From: Vicinamibacterales bacterium
Lineage (GTDB): Bacteria > Acidobacteriota > Vicinamibacteria > Vicinamibacterales > JAKQTR01
NCBI GenBank assembly: GCA_025456345.1
Contig: JALOKU010000060.1
Span: forward strand, 1-40,358
DNA length: 40,358 nucleotides
Reading direction: 5' to 3'
The notes under the pieces were generated by a model. That model was not told the origin of the DNA. It worked only from the letters and a program-made list of their open reading frames with translations, and ran no database searches. Both the position numbers and the translations under genes were made by a program. The stretch's first letter is position 1. Each line of letters begins with the position of its first letter. Of this stretch, positions 23,656 to 32,635 are shown in pieces.

Positions 23656-25932
23656 TTACCGGCCCCCTGGCGCGCCAGGAGTTGTCACCCTGGCCGTCCC
23701 GGCGTTGTTCATCGTATCGGCGGCCCGGATCACGACCCTCCCGGCCGCATCCCCGTCCACGCGGATCTCGAAACGCTCCTGGCGCGAGTCCGCCGCGCCG
23801 TCCACGGGGTACGCCGGCTGCCATCGGCCCGTGTCGAGCGAGTACTCGACGGTCGAGATCGGCGAGAACGAGTCGGTCACCTCGAAGGCCACCTTCGTGG
23901 CGGCGCCCTCCCGGACGACCCGCTGCACCGTGATGACCGGCGCGCTGTTGTCGACGTCGAAGGCCTCGCTGAGCAGTTCACCGACCAGGGCCGTTCCCGG
24001 GGGGTTGTTCGCCGCGTCGGTGGCGGCAATCTTCAGCACGTATGTCCCGTCGGGGACCGACATCGTGTCCCAGACCGCGATCTGATCCGTCGCGTTGCGC
24101 CGCAGGAGCTTCCATTCGGCGTCGCCGGCCTGCCGGTAGGAGAGGTCATACTGCAGGCGATCGTCGTTCTCGTCGTCGGCCTTCCACGCGAACGCCTGCA
24201 GCCCCTTCTGGTACATGCGGCGTCCGAGCGGCGGGCCCGCCGAGGGCGACGTCGCGGCACCGCCGAGCGGCGCGGAGAAGACCGGCACGCGCGCCTCCGG
24301 CGGAACCTCGCCCAGGCCGGCGATGTCGGGTTCGCCTGTCGGGTAGGGTTTCTGGAAGACGATGCCCGGCGGGTAGACCGTGATCGCGGTGACGCGCGGC
24401 CGCCGGTTCTGCTGGAAATACGCGATGCTCATCGAGACCAGCGCGGGTCCGGACACGTCGCCCGCCTGGCCCTTCAGCACCGCCTTCCACTGCAGATGAC
24501 GCGCCGGCGGGCTCGTGATCGCGTCGCCGTCGGCGCGCTGGTACGGACCGGCCCACTCGCTCCAGGTGTCGTCGGGAACGGGCGTGTTGCCCGAGCGCGT
24601 CGAGATCTGCACGGCACCCGGCGCCGCCTCGATGGCCCGCCACGTGAGCGTGCCCCACGACGCCACGGTGCCGGCGTCCCTGACCTCCGACAGGAATTGC
24701 CCGTCGGCCGCCCGGCCCGCGTCGACGCGAACCACGTGACCGGGATTCGACGTGGCGAAGTAGCGCAGCGAACCGGCGCCCAGCATCGCGGTGATCTGCT
24801 GGGCGTCGAACCGCGTCAGCAGCATCGCCCGCCAGGGTTCGCCGGCCAGGCGGTAGATCTTGCCGGCACTGCCGGTGGCCACGAGCAGGCTGCCCCCGTC
24901 CTCGACGAGCAGGTCGAAGGGCTGGTCGTCGCGGAACTCCCAGATGATGTCGCTGCCGCCGCCCGGGTCGATCCGGTACACGGCACCCTTGGCCGACGGC
25001 TCGGCCTGCGGCCGCTGGGCCGGCACCGCGCCGGTTGCGGCCGACGACGTGTCGATGACCGTCATGGCCATGATCTCCGCCGAGACCGACGCCACCGGGG
25101 CGTTGCGCGGCGGTTCGGCGGGCGCCGCCGCGGCCGGGGACTCGGGCGCGCTGGGCTTCCCGTTGACGGCGGCGGCATAGATCGTCCCCGTGCCGTCGGC
25201 CCGCAGCCCGCGGATTTCGCGGTACGGCGATTCGAGCACGACGAACGCTTTGCCCGCCTGGGTGATCCTCAGGACCCGTCCGGGCGACTCGGTGCCCGCC
25301 ACGATCTGGCCGTCGCGGCCGATGAGCAGCGAGGTGACGTTGGTGGTCTGGGTCCGGTAGAACACCTCGCCCTTGCCGTCGGCCGACACGCGGTAGATGA
25401 CACCCTTGTCTCCGGTCGCCACGTAGACGCGGCTCTGGGCGTCCACCGCGATCGCCCAGATGTACTTGTCCTCCGGATCGAAGAACACCGCCGGCGAGCC
25501 ACCCGCGGGGACGCGGTAGACCTTGCCGTCGGGAGACGTCCCGACCAGCAGCGCCCCATCGGCCGCCGTCGCGAGGGCATGGACCTCCAGTTCCTGCGCG
25601 TCGAACGCCACGCGGGTCTTGCCGTCGCGATCGACGTGCCAGACCAGCCCGTCATTGCCTCCGCCAGCGTAGACGGAACCGTCGGGGCCCGCCGCGAGGC
25701 ACCACACGAAGGGCGAGGTCGGCGCGAACACGGCGCGCGTGGAGGGCCCGAGGACGAGGCGGCCGTCGTAGTCGATCGAGAGCCGCTCGGACTGGCCCTT
25801 GAGCAGGTCCGCCTGGGTGGACACCCGCCAGAACCTGGCGGTTGACGCGTCCGCGACGATGAGCACGCCTGCGGCGAGCAGCGCGGTGACGAACAGTCTG
25901 ACGGCAAGCGGGCGAAGCACGCGACGGTTCAT
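23656..25932 (-). CDS. Secreted beta-propeller protein with C-terminal Ig/FN3-like domains
   Basis: 758 residues with an N-terminal signal/anchor (about 10-28). Residues 60-430 hold repeated propeller blades of the type VWCLAAGPDGSVYAGGGNDGLVWHV, VHALATAADGALLVGTSPDGKVYRV, IWAIAVDAQSRVYVATGDKGVIYRV and VTSLLIGRDGQIVAGTESPGRVLRI, resembling NHL/PQQ-type propellers. An Ala/Pro-rich insert lies near 270-310. The C-terminal part (about 480-750) has beta-sandwich character (DNSAPVITVQRVVREGAATKVAFEVTDSFSPISTVEYSLD). No enzymatic residues recognised. It follows the S55 peptidase gene by 25 bases, so the two are probably co-transcribed and may work together in the periplasm. Confidence 0.8.
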   Translation of the reverse strand: MNRRVLRPLAVRLFVTALLAAGVLIVADASTARFWRVSTQADLLKGQSERLSIDYDGRLVLGPSTRAVFAPTSPFVWCLAAGPDGSVYAGGGNDGLVWHVDRDGKTRVAFDAQELEVHALATAADGALLVGTSPDGKVYRVPAGGSPAVFFDPEDKYIWAIAVDAQSRVYVATGDKGVIYRVSADGKGEVFYRTQTTNVTSLLIGRDGQIVAGTESPGRVLRITQAGKAFVVLESPYREIRGLRADGTGTIYAAAVNGKPSAPESPAAAAPAEPPRNAPVASVSAEIMAMTVIDTSSAATGAVPAQRPQAEPSAKGAVYRIDPGGGSDIIWEFRDDQPFDLLVEDGGSLLVATGSAGKIYRLAGEPWRAMLLTRFDAQQITAMLGAGSLRYFATSNPGHVVRVDAGRAADGQFLSEVRDAGTVASWGTLTWRAIEAAPGAVQISTRSGNTPVPDDTWSEWAGPYQRADGDAITSPPARHLQWKAVLKGQAGDVSGPALVSMSIAYFQQNRRPRVTAITVYPPGIVFQKPYPTGEPDIAGLGEVPPEARVPVFSAPLGGAATSPSAGPPLGRRMYQKGLQAFAWKADDENDDRLQYDLSYRQAGDAEWKLLRRNATDQIAVWDTMSVPDGTYVLKIAATDAANNPPGTALVGELLSEAFDVDNSAPVITVQRVVREGAATKVAFEVTDSFSPISTVEYSLDTGRWQPAYPVDGAADSRQERFEIRVDGDAAGRVVIRAADTMNNAGTARVTTPGAPGGR

Positions 25933-25957
25933 GCGCTGGTCCCTTTCGAGCGGTGCA

Positions 25958-27793
25958 TCATGGGCGGCGGTTCGCCAGCTGGAGTGTCAGCGTCCGGAGG
26001 CCATCGACGGCGTGGTCCATCGGGATCTCCCACGCGCCGAGGATGGAGGACTGCAGCGGCGGGTTGGACGCGGCCCCGCGGTCGCCCTGCATCACGCTGA
26101 GAACTGACGACGGGAGCGATGGCATGACCTCGCCGTTGACAACGGATCCGGTGTCGCGTCCGACCAGCCGGACGTAGATGCGGTTGCCGCGCCGCGCCGC
26201 GTTCAGCGCCTTGACCATCTGGCCGACGGAGGCCGGCTTGAGCGAGGCACGGTGTTCGCGTTGCTCCCACTGGCCGAAGCGCGTGCCGTCGGCCACCACC
26301 AGCGTCAGCGGGCCCTCGGCGCTCAGCGGGATGTCCACGTTCAGGGTGCGGACAAACGGCTCGCCGCGCCACGAATTCAGCAGGATCTTCAGGGGCACGG
26401 CCTTCCCGGGCTGCACGTCGGTCGTCGCGATCCACACCCGCTCGATCGTCGCGCTCCGGATGCGCTCGGCGCCTTCCATCTCGATCTGCAGCGACTCGAG
26501 GCGCACCGGCTCGATGCCGTTCGTCAGCAGGGCGCCGAGCGGCATGGCGATGGCCGCCGCGGCGGCCACGCCGGGCTGGTCACCGGTGAAGACGTCGTCG
26601 AACTCGACGGCGGGGTGGCCGGCGATGACGGCACGGCCCCGCAGGGCATACGTGGCCGGGCCGAGGTCGCGCTCGTGCTCGGAGACAATGCCGACCATGG
26701 CCGTGTAGGCGAGCAGGGGCGTCAGCAGCGGGTGATCGGCCACGAAGAACGCGAAGCGCCGGTCCGGCGCGCCCTCGCGTTTGAGCGACACCGTCATGTT
26801 GATCGTGCGCGGGGGCACGCCGAAGGTGCCGGCGACGGCGGTCGATCGGTCCTGCTGCATCGTGCCGACGACGTCGCCAATCGAGGCGAGTTTCATCGAC
26901 GAGTTGAGGCTCGGCAGCACCGCGTGCACGTACGCGCGCGTCATCGCGAAACTGGCGGGCCCGACGTTGTAGAGCGGGTGGCCGAAGGCCAGGACGCGGG
27001 TGCCGTCCACGTCGGTGACGGTACCGGTGGCGCCGAACTGGAGGTCGCCCGTGATGAGGCCGATGCCGACGGGATCGCCGGGGCGGAGCGGTTCGGCGGT
27101 TGCCGGCGCGCGCGGCGGGCCGGCGCCCGCCCCTGGCGGCGAGAGCACGAAGCCGCCGCCGCCGAATGCGGAGAGGGCGCCCGCCGCCGCCGCGCCATCG
27201 AACCCGCCGACGGTGAGCGGAAGCGCGATGGGCCGGAGCGCCGCCACGCTGCCGGGGGCGGACGGGTCCGCGCCGGCCGGCCAGGCGAGCGGCACGAACG
27301 TCCGGACGGGGCGGAGCGTGCCCGCAAAGGCGGCCGCCAGCACCGCGATGTCCGCGCCGATCGGGATGGGCGTGATCCGCGCCTGCGCGGCCGCCTTGCC
27401 TCGCGTGGTGGCTTCCACCATCTCGCCAATCGGCGTGATGCCGGCAATGGGTTCCGTCGCAAACGACCCGAGGGCATACGAGACGGCGCCGATGAGGCGG
27501 CCGTCCAGGTAGACCGGGCTGCCGCTCATGCCGGCGATGACGCCGGTCCTGGCCAGCGGGCCGCCGCTGAGCTTGGCGATGATGAGATCGCGCTGCGGAC
27601 CGATGTTGGAGCGGACCACGCCCAGGATCTGGGCCTGGAACTCCTCGATCGCCGCGCCCTGGAAGACCGTGCGGCCCACGCCGGTCATGCCGGGCCGCAC
27701 CTCCTCGATGGGCATGTAGCGCGTGGAGGCCGGCGCGGGGAACGCGAGCACGATCCAGGCCAGAACGATGACGGGGAGATGCCGGACAGTCAC
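25958..27793 (-). CDS. SpoIVB-type (S55) peptidase domain protein
   Basis: 611 residues, exported (hydrophobic residues 5-23 ending PAPAST). The N-terminal part matches the S55 domain: MPIEEVRPGMTGVGRTVFQG, FQAQILGVVRS, GMSGSPVYLDGRLIGAVSY with the probable nucleophile Ser90 in GxSGxP, and FGHPLYNVGP near residue 285, where a His fits the catalytic set. In Bacillus SpoIVB cleaves SpoIVFA during sporulation; here no sporulation genes are present and the homologue is more likely a periplasmic protease or scaffold. The C-terminal half has no domain I can name. The start is GTG 27793; there is no ribosome site, but a TTGACC-18-TATAAC promoter ends eight bases upstream. Confidence 0.82.
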   Translation of the reverse strand: MTVRHLPVIVLAWIVLAFPAPASTRYMPIEEVRPGMTGVGRTVFQGAAIEEFQAQILGVVRSNIGPQRDLIIAKLSGGPLARTGVIAGMSGSPVYLDGRLIGAVSYALGSFATEPIAGITPIGEMVEATTRGKAAAQARITPIPIGADIAVLAAAFAGTLRPVRTFVPLAWPAGADPSAPGSVAALRPIALPLTVGGFDGAAAAGALSAFGGGGFVLSPPGAGAGPPRAPATAEPLRPGDPVGIGLITGDLQFGATGTVTDVDGTRVLAFGHPLYNVGPASFAMTRAYVHAVLPSLNSSMKLASIGDVVGTMQQDRSTAVAGTFGVPPRTINMTVSLKREGAPDRRFAFFVADHPLLTPLLAYTAMVGIVSEHERDLGPATYALRGRAVIAGHPAVEFDDVFTGDQPGVAAAAAIAMPLGALLTNGIEPVRLESLQIEMEGAERIRSATIERVWIATTDVQPGKAVPLKILLNSWRGEPFVRTLNVDIPLSAEGPLTLVVADGTRFGQWEQREHRASLKPASVGQMVKALNAARRGNRIYVRLVGRDTGSVVNGEVMPSLPSSVLSVMQGDRGAASNPPLQSSILGAWEIPMDHAVDGLRTLTLQLANRRP

Positions 27794-27801
27794 TGGATCC
27801 C

Positions 27802-27831
27802 GTTATAGGCACACATCGGGCGGCCGGTCAA
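27802..27831 (-). promoter_or_regulatory. Promoter TTGACC-18-TATAAC for the S55 peptidase gene (leaderless)
   Basis: On the minus strand TTGACC (27826-27831) and TATAAC (27802-27807) are 18 bases apart, and the -10 ends eight bases before GTG 27793, so the transcript should begin at or next to the start codon. It is divergent from the trp promoter, whose -35 lies 28 bases away. Confidence 0.6.
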
Positions 27832-27858
27832 GGTGAACGCGCGCCGGGCGTGTCCGGT

Positions 27859-27887
27859 TTGACAGTGCCTGCCTCCTCTGCTACCCT
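27859..27887 (+). promoter_or_regulatory. trp operon promoter TTGACA-17-TACCCT
   Basis: TTGACA (27859-27864) is a perfect -35; TACCCT (27882-27887) follows after 17 bases. Transcription near 27894 would leave about 10 bases before the leader-peptide ATG. I see no clear TrpR-type operator. Confidence 0.75.
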
Positions 27888-27903
27888 CGAATCACTTCGA
27901 CCC

Positions 27904-27972
27904 ATGAGGCCTTCCACGAGCATTCGCGTCCAGACCGCCGCCTTTTGGTGGTGGTGTGCGCCCATGCGCTGA
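27904..27972 (+). CDS. trpL: trp operon leader peptide
   Basis: A 22-codon frame from ATG 27904 to TGA 27970-27972. Codons 15-17 are three consecutive TGG (Trp) in the context FWWWCAP. It lies between a good promoter and an intrinsic terminator just ahead of aroDE-trp. Trp is the rarest residue, so a WWW run here is highly diagnostic. There is no clear Shine-Dalgarno, consistent with a very short mRNA leader. Ribosome stalling at the TGG codons when charged tRNA-Trp is scarce would favour the antiterminator. Confidence 0.9.
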   Translation: MRPSTSIRVQTAAFWWWCAPMR

Positions 27973-28046
27973 GGAGGCCACCAGGGTCGACCCGTTCCGG
28001 CAGGACCAACCAAGCCTCTTCAACGCGAGTTGAAGAGGCTTTTTTT
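27946..28046 (+). promoter_or_regulatory. Trp attenuator with alternative 1:2, 2:3 and 3:4 pairings
   Basis: Segment 1 is the Trp-codon run (TGGTGG, 27946-27951 or one codon later), which pairs perfectly with CCACCA (27978-27983). Segment 2, GAGGAGGC (27971-27978), pairs over all 8 bases with GCCTCTTC (28014-28021; one G-U) to form the antiterminator. Segments 3 and 4 form the terminator (28012-28024 with 28029-28041). The leader stop TGA (27970-27972) overlaps segment 2, so a ribosome finishing the leader masks it and the terminator forms. All parts of classical attenuation are visible. Confidence 0.88.
28012..28046 (+). terminator. Intrinsic terminator of the trp attenuator
   Basis: A 13-bp perfect stem, AAGCCTCTTCAAC / GTTGAAGAGGCTT, with loop GCGA, runs directly into seven T (28040-28046). 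It lies 13 bases upstream of the aroDE start, so it must act as a regulated terminator of this operon; no gene upstream on this strand needs it. Confidence 0.95.
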
Positions 28047-28059
28047 GTGGCAGGGCCAG

Positions 28060-29514
28060 ATGGACACGTCACCGCCGCTTGTCTGCGCGACAGTGACCGG
28101 ACGCGACACCGCGGAACTCCGGGCGCGCCGGGACGCCGTGAGCGGCGCCGATCTGGTCGAGGCGCGCATCGACTCGGTCAAGGATCCGGATGTCGACGGC
28201 GCCATCGGCGGGCGGGCGCTTCCGGTGGTCGTCACGTGCCGGCGCGACGACGAGGGAGGCTGGTTCCGCGGCGGCGAGCAGGAGCGGCGCGGGCTGCTGC
28301 TCGCCGCGCTCGAACGCGGCGCCGACTACGTCGACCTCGAGTGGGCGCGAGGGTTCGACGATGTCGTCCGAAGCCGGCACGGGCGCAACATCGTCCTGTC
28401 GCTGCACGACTTCACCGGCTGCCCGGCGGACCTCGAGGCGCGCGTGGACGCGATGGCCGCGCTGAACCCCGAGGTGCTGAAAGTGGCGATCACCGTCTCG
28501 CGCCTCGCCGGGTGCGGCCGCCTCGCGGGCATCGCCCGGCGCCATGCGGGCCGCCGCCTGGTGCTGATTGCGATGGGGGAGGCCGGCCTGGCCACCCGCA
28601 TCCTGCCCGGGCGCTTCGGATCGTGCTGGACGTACGCGGGACACGGGGTCGCACCGGGCCAGATCGACATCGAGCGCCTGCTCGGTGAATTCAGGTTCCG
28701 CAGGATCGGCCCGCACACCGAGCTCTACGGCATCGCCGGCCGCCCCGTCGCGCATTCACTCTCGCCCGCGATGCACAACGCCGCCTTCGAGCAGCTGGGC
28801 CTCGACGCGGCGTACGTGCCGATCGCGGCCGCCGATATCGACGACCTCTTCGAGGGCGTGCGGGTGCTCGGCGTCGCGGGCCTGAGCGTGACGGCCCCGT
28901 TCAAGGTCGGCGTGATGACGGGCCTCGCGTCGCTCGACCCGGATGCGCGTGAGACAGGTGCCGTCAACACGCTCGTGCGCGACGGCGGCGGATGGCGCGG
29001 GCACAACACCGACCTCGAAGGATTCCTCGCCGGGTGCGCCGGTCTCGATCTCGGCCGGCAGCGCGTCGCGGTGCTTGGAACAGGAGGAGCCGCACGGGCG
29101 GTGGCGCTGGCCGCGCGGCGCGCCGGGGCCGCGGTGACGTGTTATGGGCGCGACCTGGCGAACGCCACGGCGCTCTCTGCGGCCCTCGGCGTCGGCGCGG
29201 GCCTTCGCCCGGTGCCGCCAGGTTCCTGGGACGTGCTGGTGAATGCCACGCCCGTCGGCACGCACCCCGACGGAGGACAGTCGTCGTTCCCCGAGTCCGA
29301 CTACGGCGGCGGCGTGGCGTACGACCTTGTCTACAACCCGGCGCACACGCGGTTCCTTCGTGACGCGGCCGCCCGCGGGTGCCGGACCATCGGCGGCCTC
29401 GAGATGCTCGTGGCACAGGCGAGGCGGCAGATCGAACTGTGGACGGGCCTCCGGCCGGACCCGGAGCCGATGCGCAAGGCGGCCGAATCGACGCTGTCGC
29501 GCCAGGTGGAGTGA
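28060..29514 (+). CDS. aroDE: Bifunctional 3-dehydroquinate dehydratase (type I) / shikimate dehydrogenase
   Basis: 484 residues. Residues 1-212 are a type I dehydroquinase: VEARID (33-38), His116 in LSLHDF and Schiff-base Lys141 in LKVAIT. Residues 220-484 are shikimate dehydrogenase: GRPVAHSLSPAMHNAAF (227-243), Lys282 in SVTAPFK, GHNTDLEGF with Asp318, and NADP site VLGTGGAARAVALAARRAGA. It converts 3-dehydroquinate to shikimate in two steps. Such fusions are known in plants and some bacteria. ATG 28060 is the first start after the terminator; a TTG frame start at 28030 would lie inside the hairpin. First structural gene behind the Trp attenuator; stop is two bases before trpE. Confidence 0.94.
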   Translation: MDTSPPLVCATVTGRDTAELRARRDAVSGADLVEARIDSVKDPDVDGAIGGRALPVVVTCRRDDEGGWFRGGEQERRGLLLAALERGADYVDLEWARGFDDVVRSRHGRNIVLSLHDFTGCPADLEARVDAMAALNPEVLKVAITVSRLAGCGRLAGIARRHAGRRLVLIAMGEAGLATRILPGRFGSCWTYAGHGVAPGQIDIERLLGEFRFRRIGPHTELYGIAGRPVAHSLSPAMHNAAFEQLGLDAAYVPIAAADIDDLFEGVRVLGVAGLSVTAPFKVGVMTGLASLDPDARETGAVNTLVRDGGGWRGHNTDLEGFLAGCAGLDLGRQRVAVLGTGGAARAVALAARRAGAAVTCYGRDLANATALSAALGVGAGLRPVPPGSWDVLVNATPVGTHPDGGQSSFPESDYGGGVAYDLVYNPAHTRFLRDAAARGCRTIGGLEMLVAQARRQIELWTGLRPDPEPMRKAAESTLSRQVE

Positions 29515-29516
29515 GC

Positions 29517-30992
29517 ATGACACTGACATCGTTCGAGGAGTTCGAGGCACTGGCCCGCCGCGGCACGTTCGTGCCGGTCTGCAAGCAGATCATGGCCGAC
29601 CTGCTGACACCGGTGTCGGCCTTCCTGAAGATCGCGGAGCACTCCGACTACGCGTTCCTGCTGGAGAGCGTGGAGGGCGGCGAGCAGGTGGCGCGCTACT
29701 CGTTCCTGGGCAAGGACCCGTTCCTCATCCTGCGCGCCCGGGACGGCCGCACGCTGATCGAGCGGGACGGCGAGAGCGCGGCGTCGGAGGAGCCCTTCCT
29801 CGAGGCGCTGCGCACCACCATGGCGGGATTCCAGTCGCCGCACGTGCCGGGGCTGCCGCGCTTCACCGGGGGAGCCGTGGGTTACCTCGGCTACGACGCC
29901 GTCCCCTGGTTTGAAGCCGTGCCGCTGCCGCCCCTCGCCGACGGGGAAGCGCCGGCCGACGAGGCCGGATTCATGGTGTTCGACACCGTGCTGGCGTTCG
30001 ACCACGTCCAGCACCGCATCCTGCTGATGGCCAACGCGCGGGTCGGGGCCGACGACGACCTTCGCGCGCTGTACCAGTTCGCCTGCGCCAAGATCGCGTT
30101 CCTCGAGGGCGAGCTCGAACGCAGCCTCTCGCTGGGCGCGCGGCGCCAGGCCGGGCCCGGCGAGGTCCGTTCGAACCTGAGCCGGGAGGCCTTCGAGGGG
30201 CACGTCGTCGCCGCGAAGGCCGCGATTGCGGCCGGCGACATCTACCAGGTCGTGCTGTCGCAGCGCTTCGAGACCACGCTGTCGGCCGACCCGTTCACGG
30301 TGTATCGGGCCCTGCGCCACGTGAACCCGTCGCCCTACATGTTCTTCATCCGCATGGGCGCCACCTCCATCGTCGGCGCGTCGCCTGAAATGCTGGTGCG
30401 CGTCGAGGGCCGGCGCGTCGAAACGCACCCGATCGCGGGGACGCGCCCGCGCGGCGCCGGTCCCGACGAGGACCTGCGCCTGGCGGAGGAGTTGAAGGCG
30501 AGCGAGAAAGAGCGGGCCGAGCACGTGATGCTGGTCGACCTGGGGCGCAACGACATCGGCCGCGTGGCGGAGTACGGCAGCGTGCGCGTCCCGCAGTACA
30601 TGGCCCTCGAGCGGTATTCGCACGTGATGCACCTGGTGTCGATTGTCGAGGGCCGCCTGGCCGAAGACCGCGATCGCCTCGATGCCCTGGCGGCCTGTTT
30701 CCCGGCCGGCACCGTGTCGGGCGCGCCCAAGGTCCGCGCGATGGAGATCATCGCGTCGCTCGAGCCGAGTCGCCGCGGGATCTACGCCGGGGCGGTCGGC
30801 TACCTCGACTTCGCCGGCAACCTGGACTTCTGCATCGCGATCCGCACGATCGTCATCGAGGGCCAGCGCGCGCGCGTCCAGGCGGGGGCCGGCATCGTGG
30901 CCGATTCCAATCCCGCCGCGGAGTACGACGAAACGCGGGACAAGGCGCGCGCATTGCTGCACGCCCTGGAGCTGGCGGAACGGGGACTGTAG
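29517..30992 (+). CDS. trpE: Anthranilate synthase component I
   Basis: 491 residues; makes anthranilate from chorismate and ammonia supplied by TrpG. Residues 48-51 are LLES, the Trp-binding motif of feedback-inhibited TrpE. The chorismate-binding domain shows GDIYQVVLSQRF, NPSPYMFFIRMG, GASPEMLVRVEG, PIAGTRPRG, AEHVMLVDLGRNDIGRV, PAGTVSGAPKVRAMEII and AGAGIVADSNPAAEYDE. The start is ATG 29517 with GGTGGAG upstream. Two control layers are therefore visible: attenuation of the operon and feedback inhibition of the enzyme. Confidence 0.96.
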   Translation: MTLTSFEEFEALARRGTFVPVCKQIMADLLTPVSAFLKIAEHSDYAFLLESVEGGEQVARYSFLGKDPFLILRARDGRTLIERDGESAASEEPFLEALRTTMAGFQSPHVPGLPRFTGGAVGYLGYDAVPWFEAVPLPPLADGEAPADEAGFMVFDTVLAFDHVQHRILLMANARVGADDDLRALYQFACAKIAFLEGELERSLSLGARRQAGPGEVRSNLSREAFEGHVVAAKAAIAAGDIYQVVLSQRFETTLSADPFTVYRALRHVNPSPYMFFIRMGATSIVGASPEMLVRVEGRRVETHPIAGTRPRGAGPDEDLRLAEELKASEKERAEHVMLVDLGRNDIGRVAEYGSVRVPQYMALERYSHVMHLVSIVEGRLAEDRDRLDALAACFPAGTVSGAPKVRAMEIIASLEPSRRGIYAGAVGYLDFAGNLDFCIAIRTIVIEGQRARVQAGAGIVADSNPAAEYDETRDKARALLHALELAERGL

Positions 30993-31011
30993 GGAACGGG
31001 AGGCGAGATCC

Positions 31012-31593
<582 letters not shown>

Positions 31594-31594
31594 G

Positions 31595-32635
31595 ATGTTC
31601 CGCGATGCGCTGGCGAAAGTGATGGGCAAGGAAGACCTCTCGGCGGCCGAGGCCGCCGAGGCGATGGACGACATTGTCGAGGGGCGTGCGGCCCCGGCGC
31701 AGGTGGCCGGGCTTCTGGTGGGCCTGGCGATGAAGGGCGAGCGGCCGGCCGAGATCGTCGGTTTCGCGGCCGCCATGCGCCATCGGGCGGTCCGGATCCC
31801 GGTGGAGCCGGGCACGACGGTCGATCTGTGCGGCACCGGCGGCGACGGCAGCGGGAGCTTCAACATCTCGTCGGCGGCGGCCCTCGTGGCGGCCGCCTGC
31901 GGCGCGACGGTCGCGAAGCACGGGAACCGTTCCGTCTCGAGCCGATGCGGGAGCGCGGACGTGTTCGAGGCGCTCGGCGTCACCCTCTCGGCGAGCCCCG
32001 AGGTGCTGGCGCGGTGCCTCACGCAGGCGGGCATCGCCTTTCTGTTCGCGCCGGCCATGCATCCGTCGATGCGCAACGTGGTGTCGGTACGCAAGGACCT
32101 GGCGGTGCGCACGGCCTTCAACCTCCTCGGCCCTCTCACCAACCCCACGCGCCCCGCGTATCAGATCGTGGGAGTGCCCCGCCCGGAGCTGACGGAGCTG
32201 ATGGCGCGGGCGCTCGACTTGCTCGGCTCCCGCCGCGCCTGGGTGGTGCACGGAGCCGACGGTCTGGACGAGTTGTCAACCACGGGATACTCGAAAGTCT
32301 CGGAATGCCGGGACGGCGCGGTGAAGACCTTCTACGTGCACCCGTCGGACGTCGGGCTGCCGAAGGCGCAGCCCTCGGCGCTGGCGGGCGGCGACGCGGC
32401 CGTGAACGCGGACGTCGTGCGGCACGTGCTGGCCGGCGGCCGCGGACCTGCGCGCGACGTGGTGCTGCTCAATGCCGGCGCCGCGCTGTTCGTGGCGGGG
32501 CGCGTGTCCCGGCTCGCCGACGGCCTGGCGGCGGCGGCCGCGGCGATTGACGGCGGCACCGCACGGCGGACGCTCGACGCGCTGGTGCGGTGGTCCGCGG
32601 CGCCGCCGGCCACGCGCCTGGAGGTGGCGCCGTGA
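31595..32635 (+). CDS. trpD: Anthranilate phosphoribosyltransferase
   Basis: 346 residues; transfers phosphoribosyl from PRPP to anthranilate. Motifs: GTGGDGSGSFNISS (80-93) for PRPP, KHGNRSVSSRCGSADVFEALG (108-128), and FNLLGPLTNPTRP. ATG 31595 follows the trpG stop after one base. Its stop overlaps the trpC GTG. Confidence 0.96.
   Translation: MFRDALAKVMGKEDLSAAEAAEAMDDIVEGRAAPAQVAGLLVGLAMKGERPAEIVGFAAAMRHRAVRIPVEPGTTVDLCGTGGDGSGSFNISSAAALVAAACGATVAKHGNRSVSSRCGSADVFEALGVTLSASPEVLARCLTQAGIAFLFAPAMHPSMRNVVSVRKDLAVRTAFNLLGPLTNPTRPAYQIVGVPRPELTELMARALDLLGSRRAWVVHGADGLDELSTTGYSKVSECRDGAVKTFYVHPSDVGLPKAQPSALAGGDAAVNADVVRHVLAGGRGPARDVVLLNAGAALFVAGRVSRLADGLAAAAAAIDGGTARRTLDALVRWSAAPPATRLEVAP

Noticed and set aside
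28030-28059. TTG start for aroDE at 28030
   Set aside because: It lies in the terminator hairpin's 3' arm and the added residues are not part of the dehydroquinase family; ATG 28060 fits.
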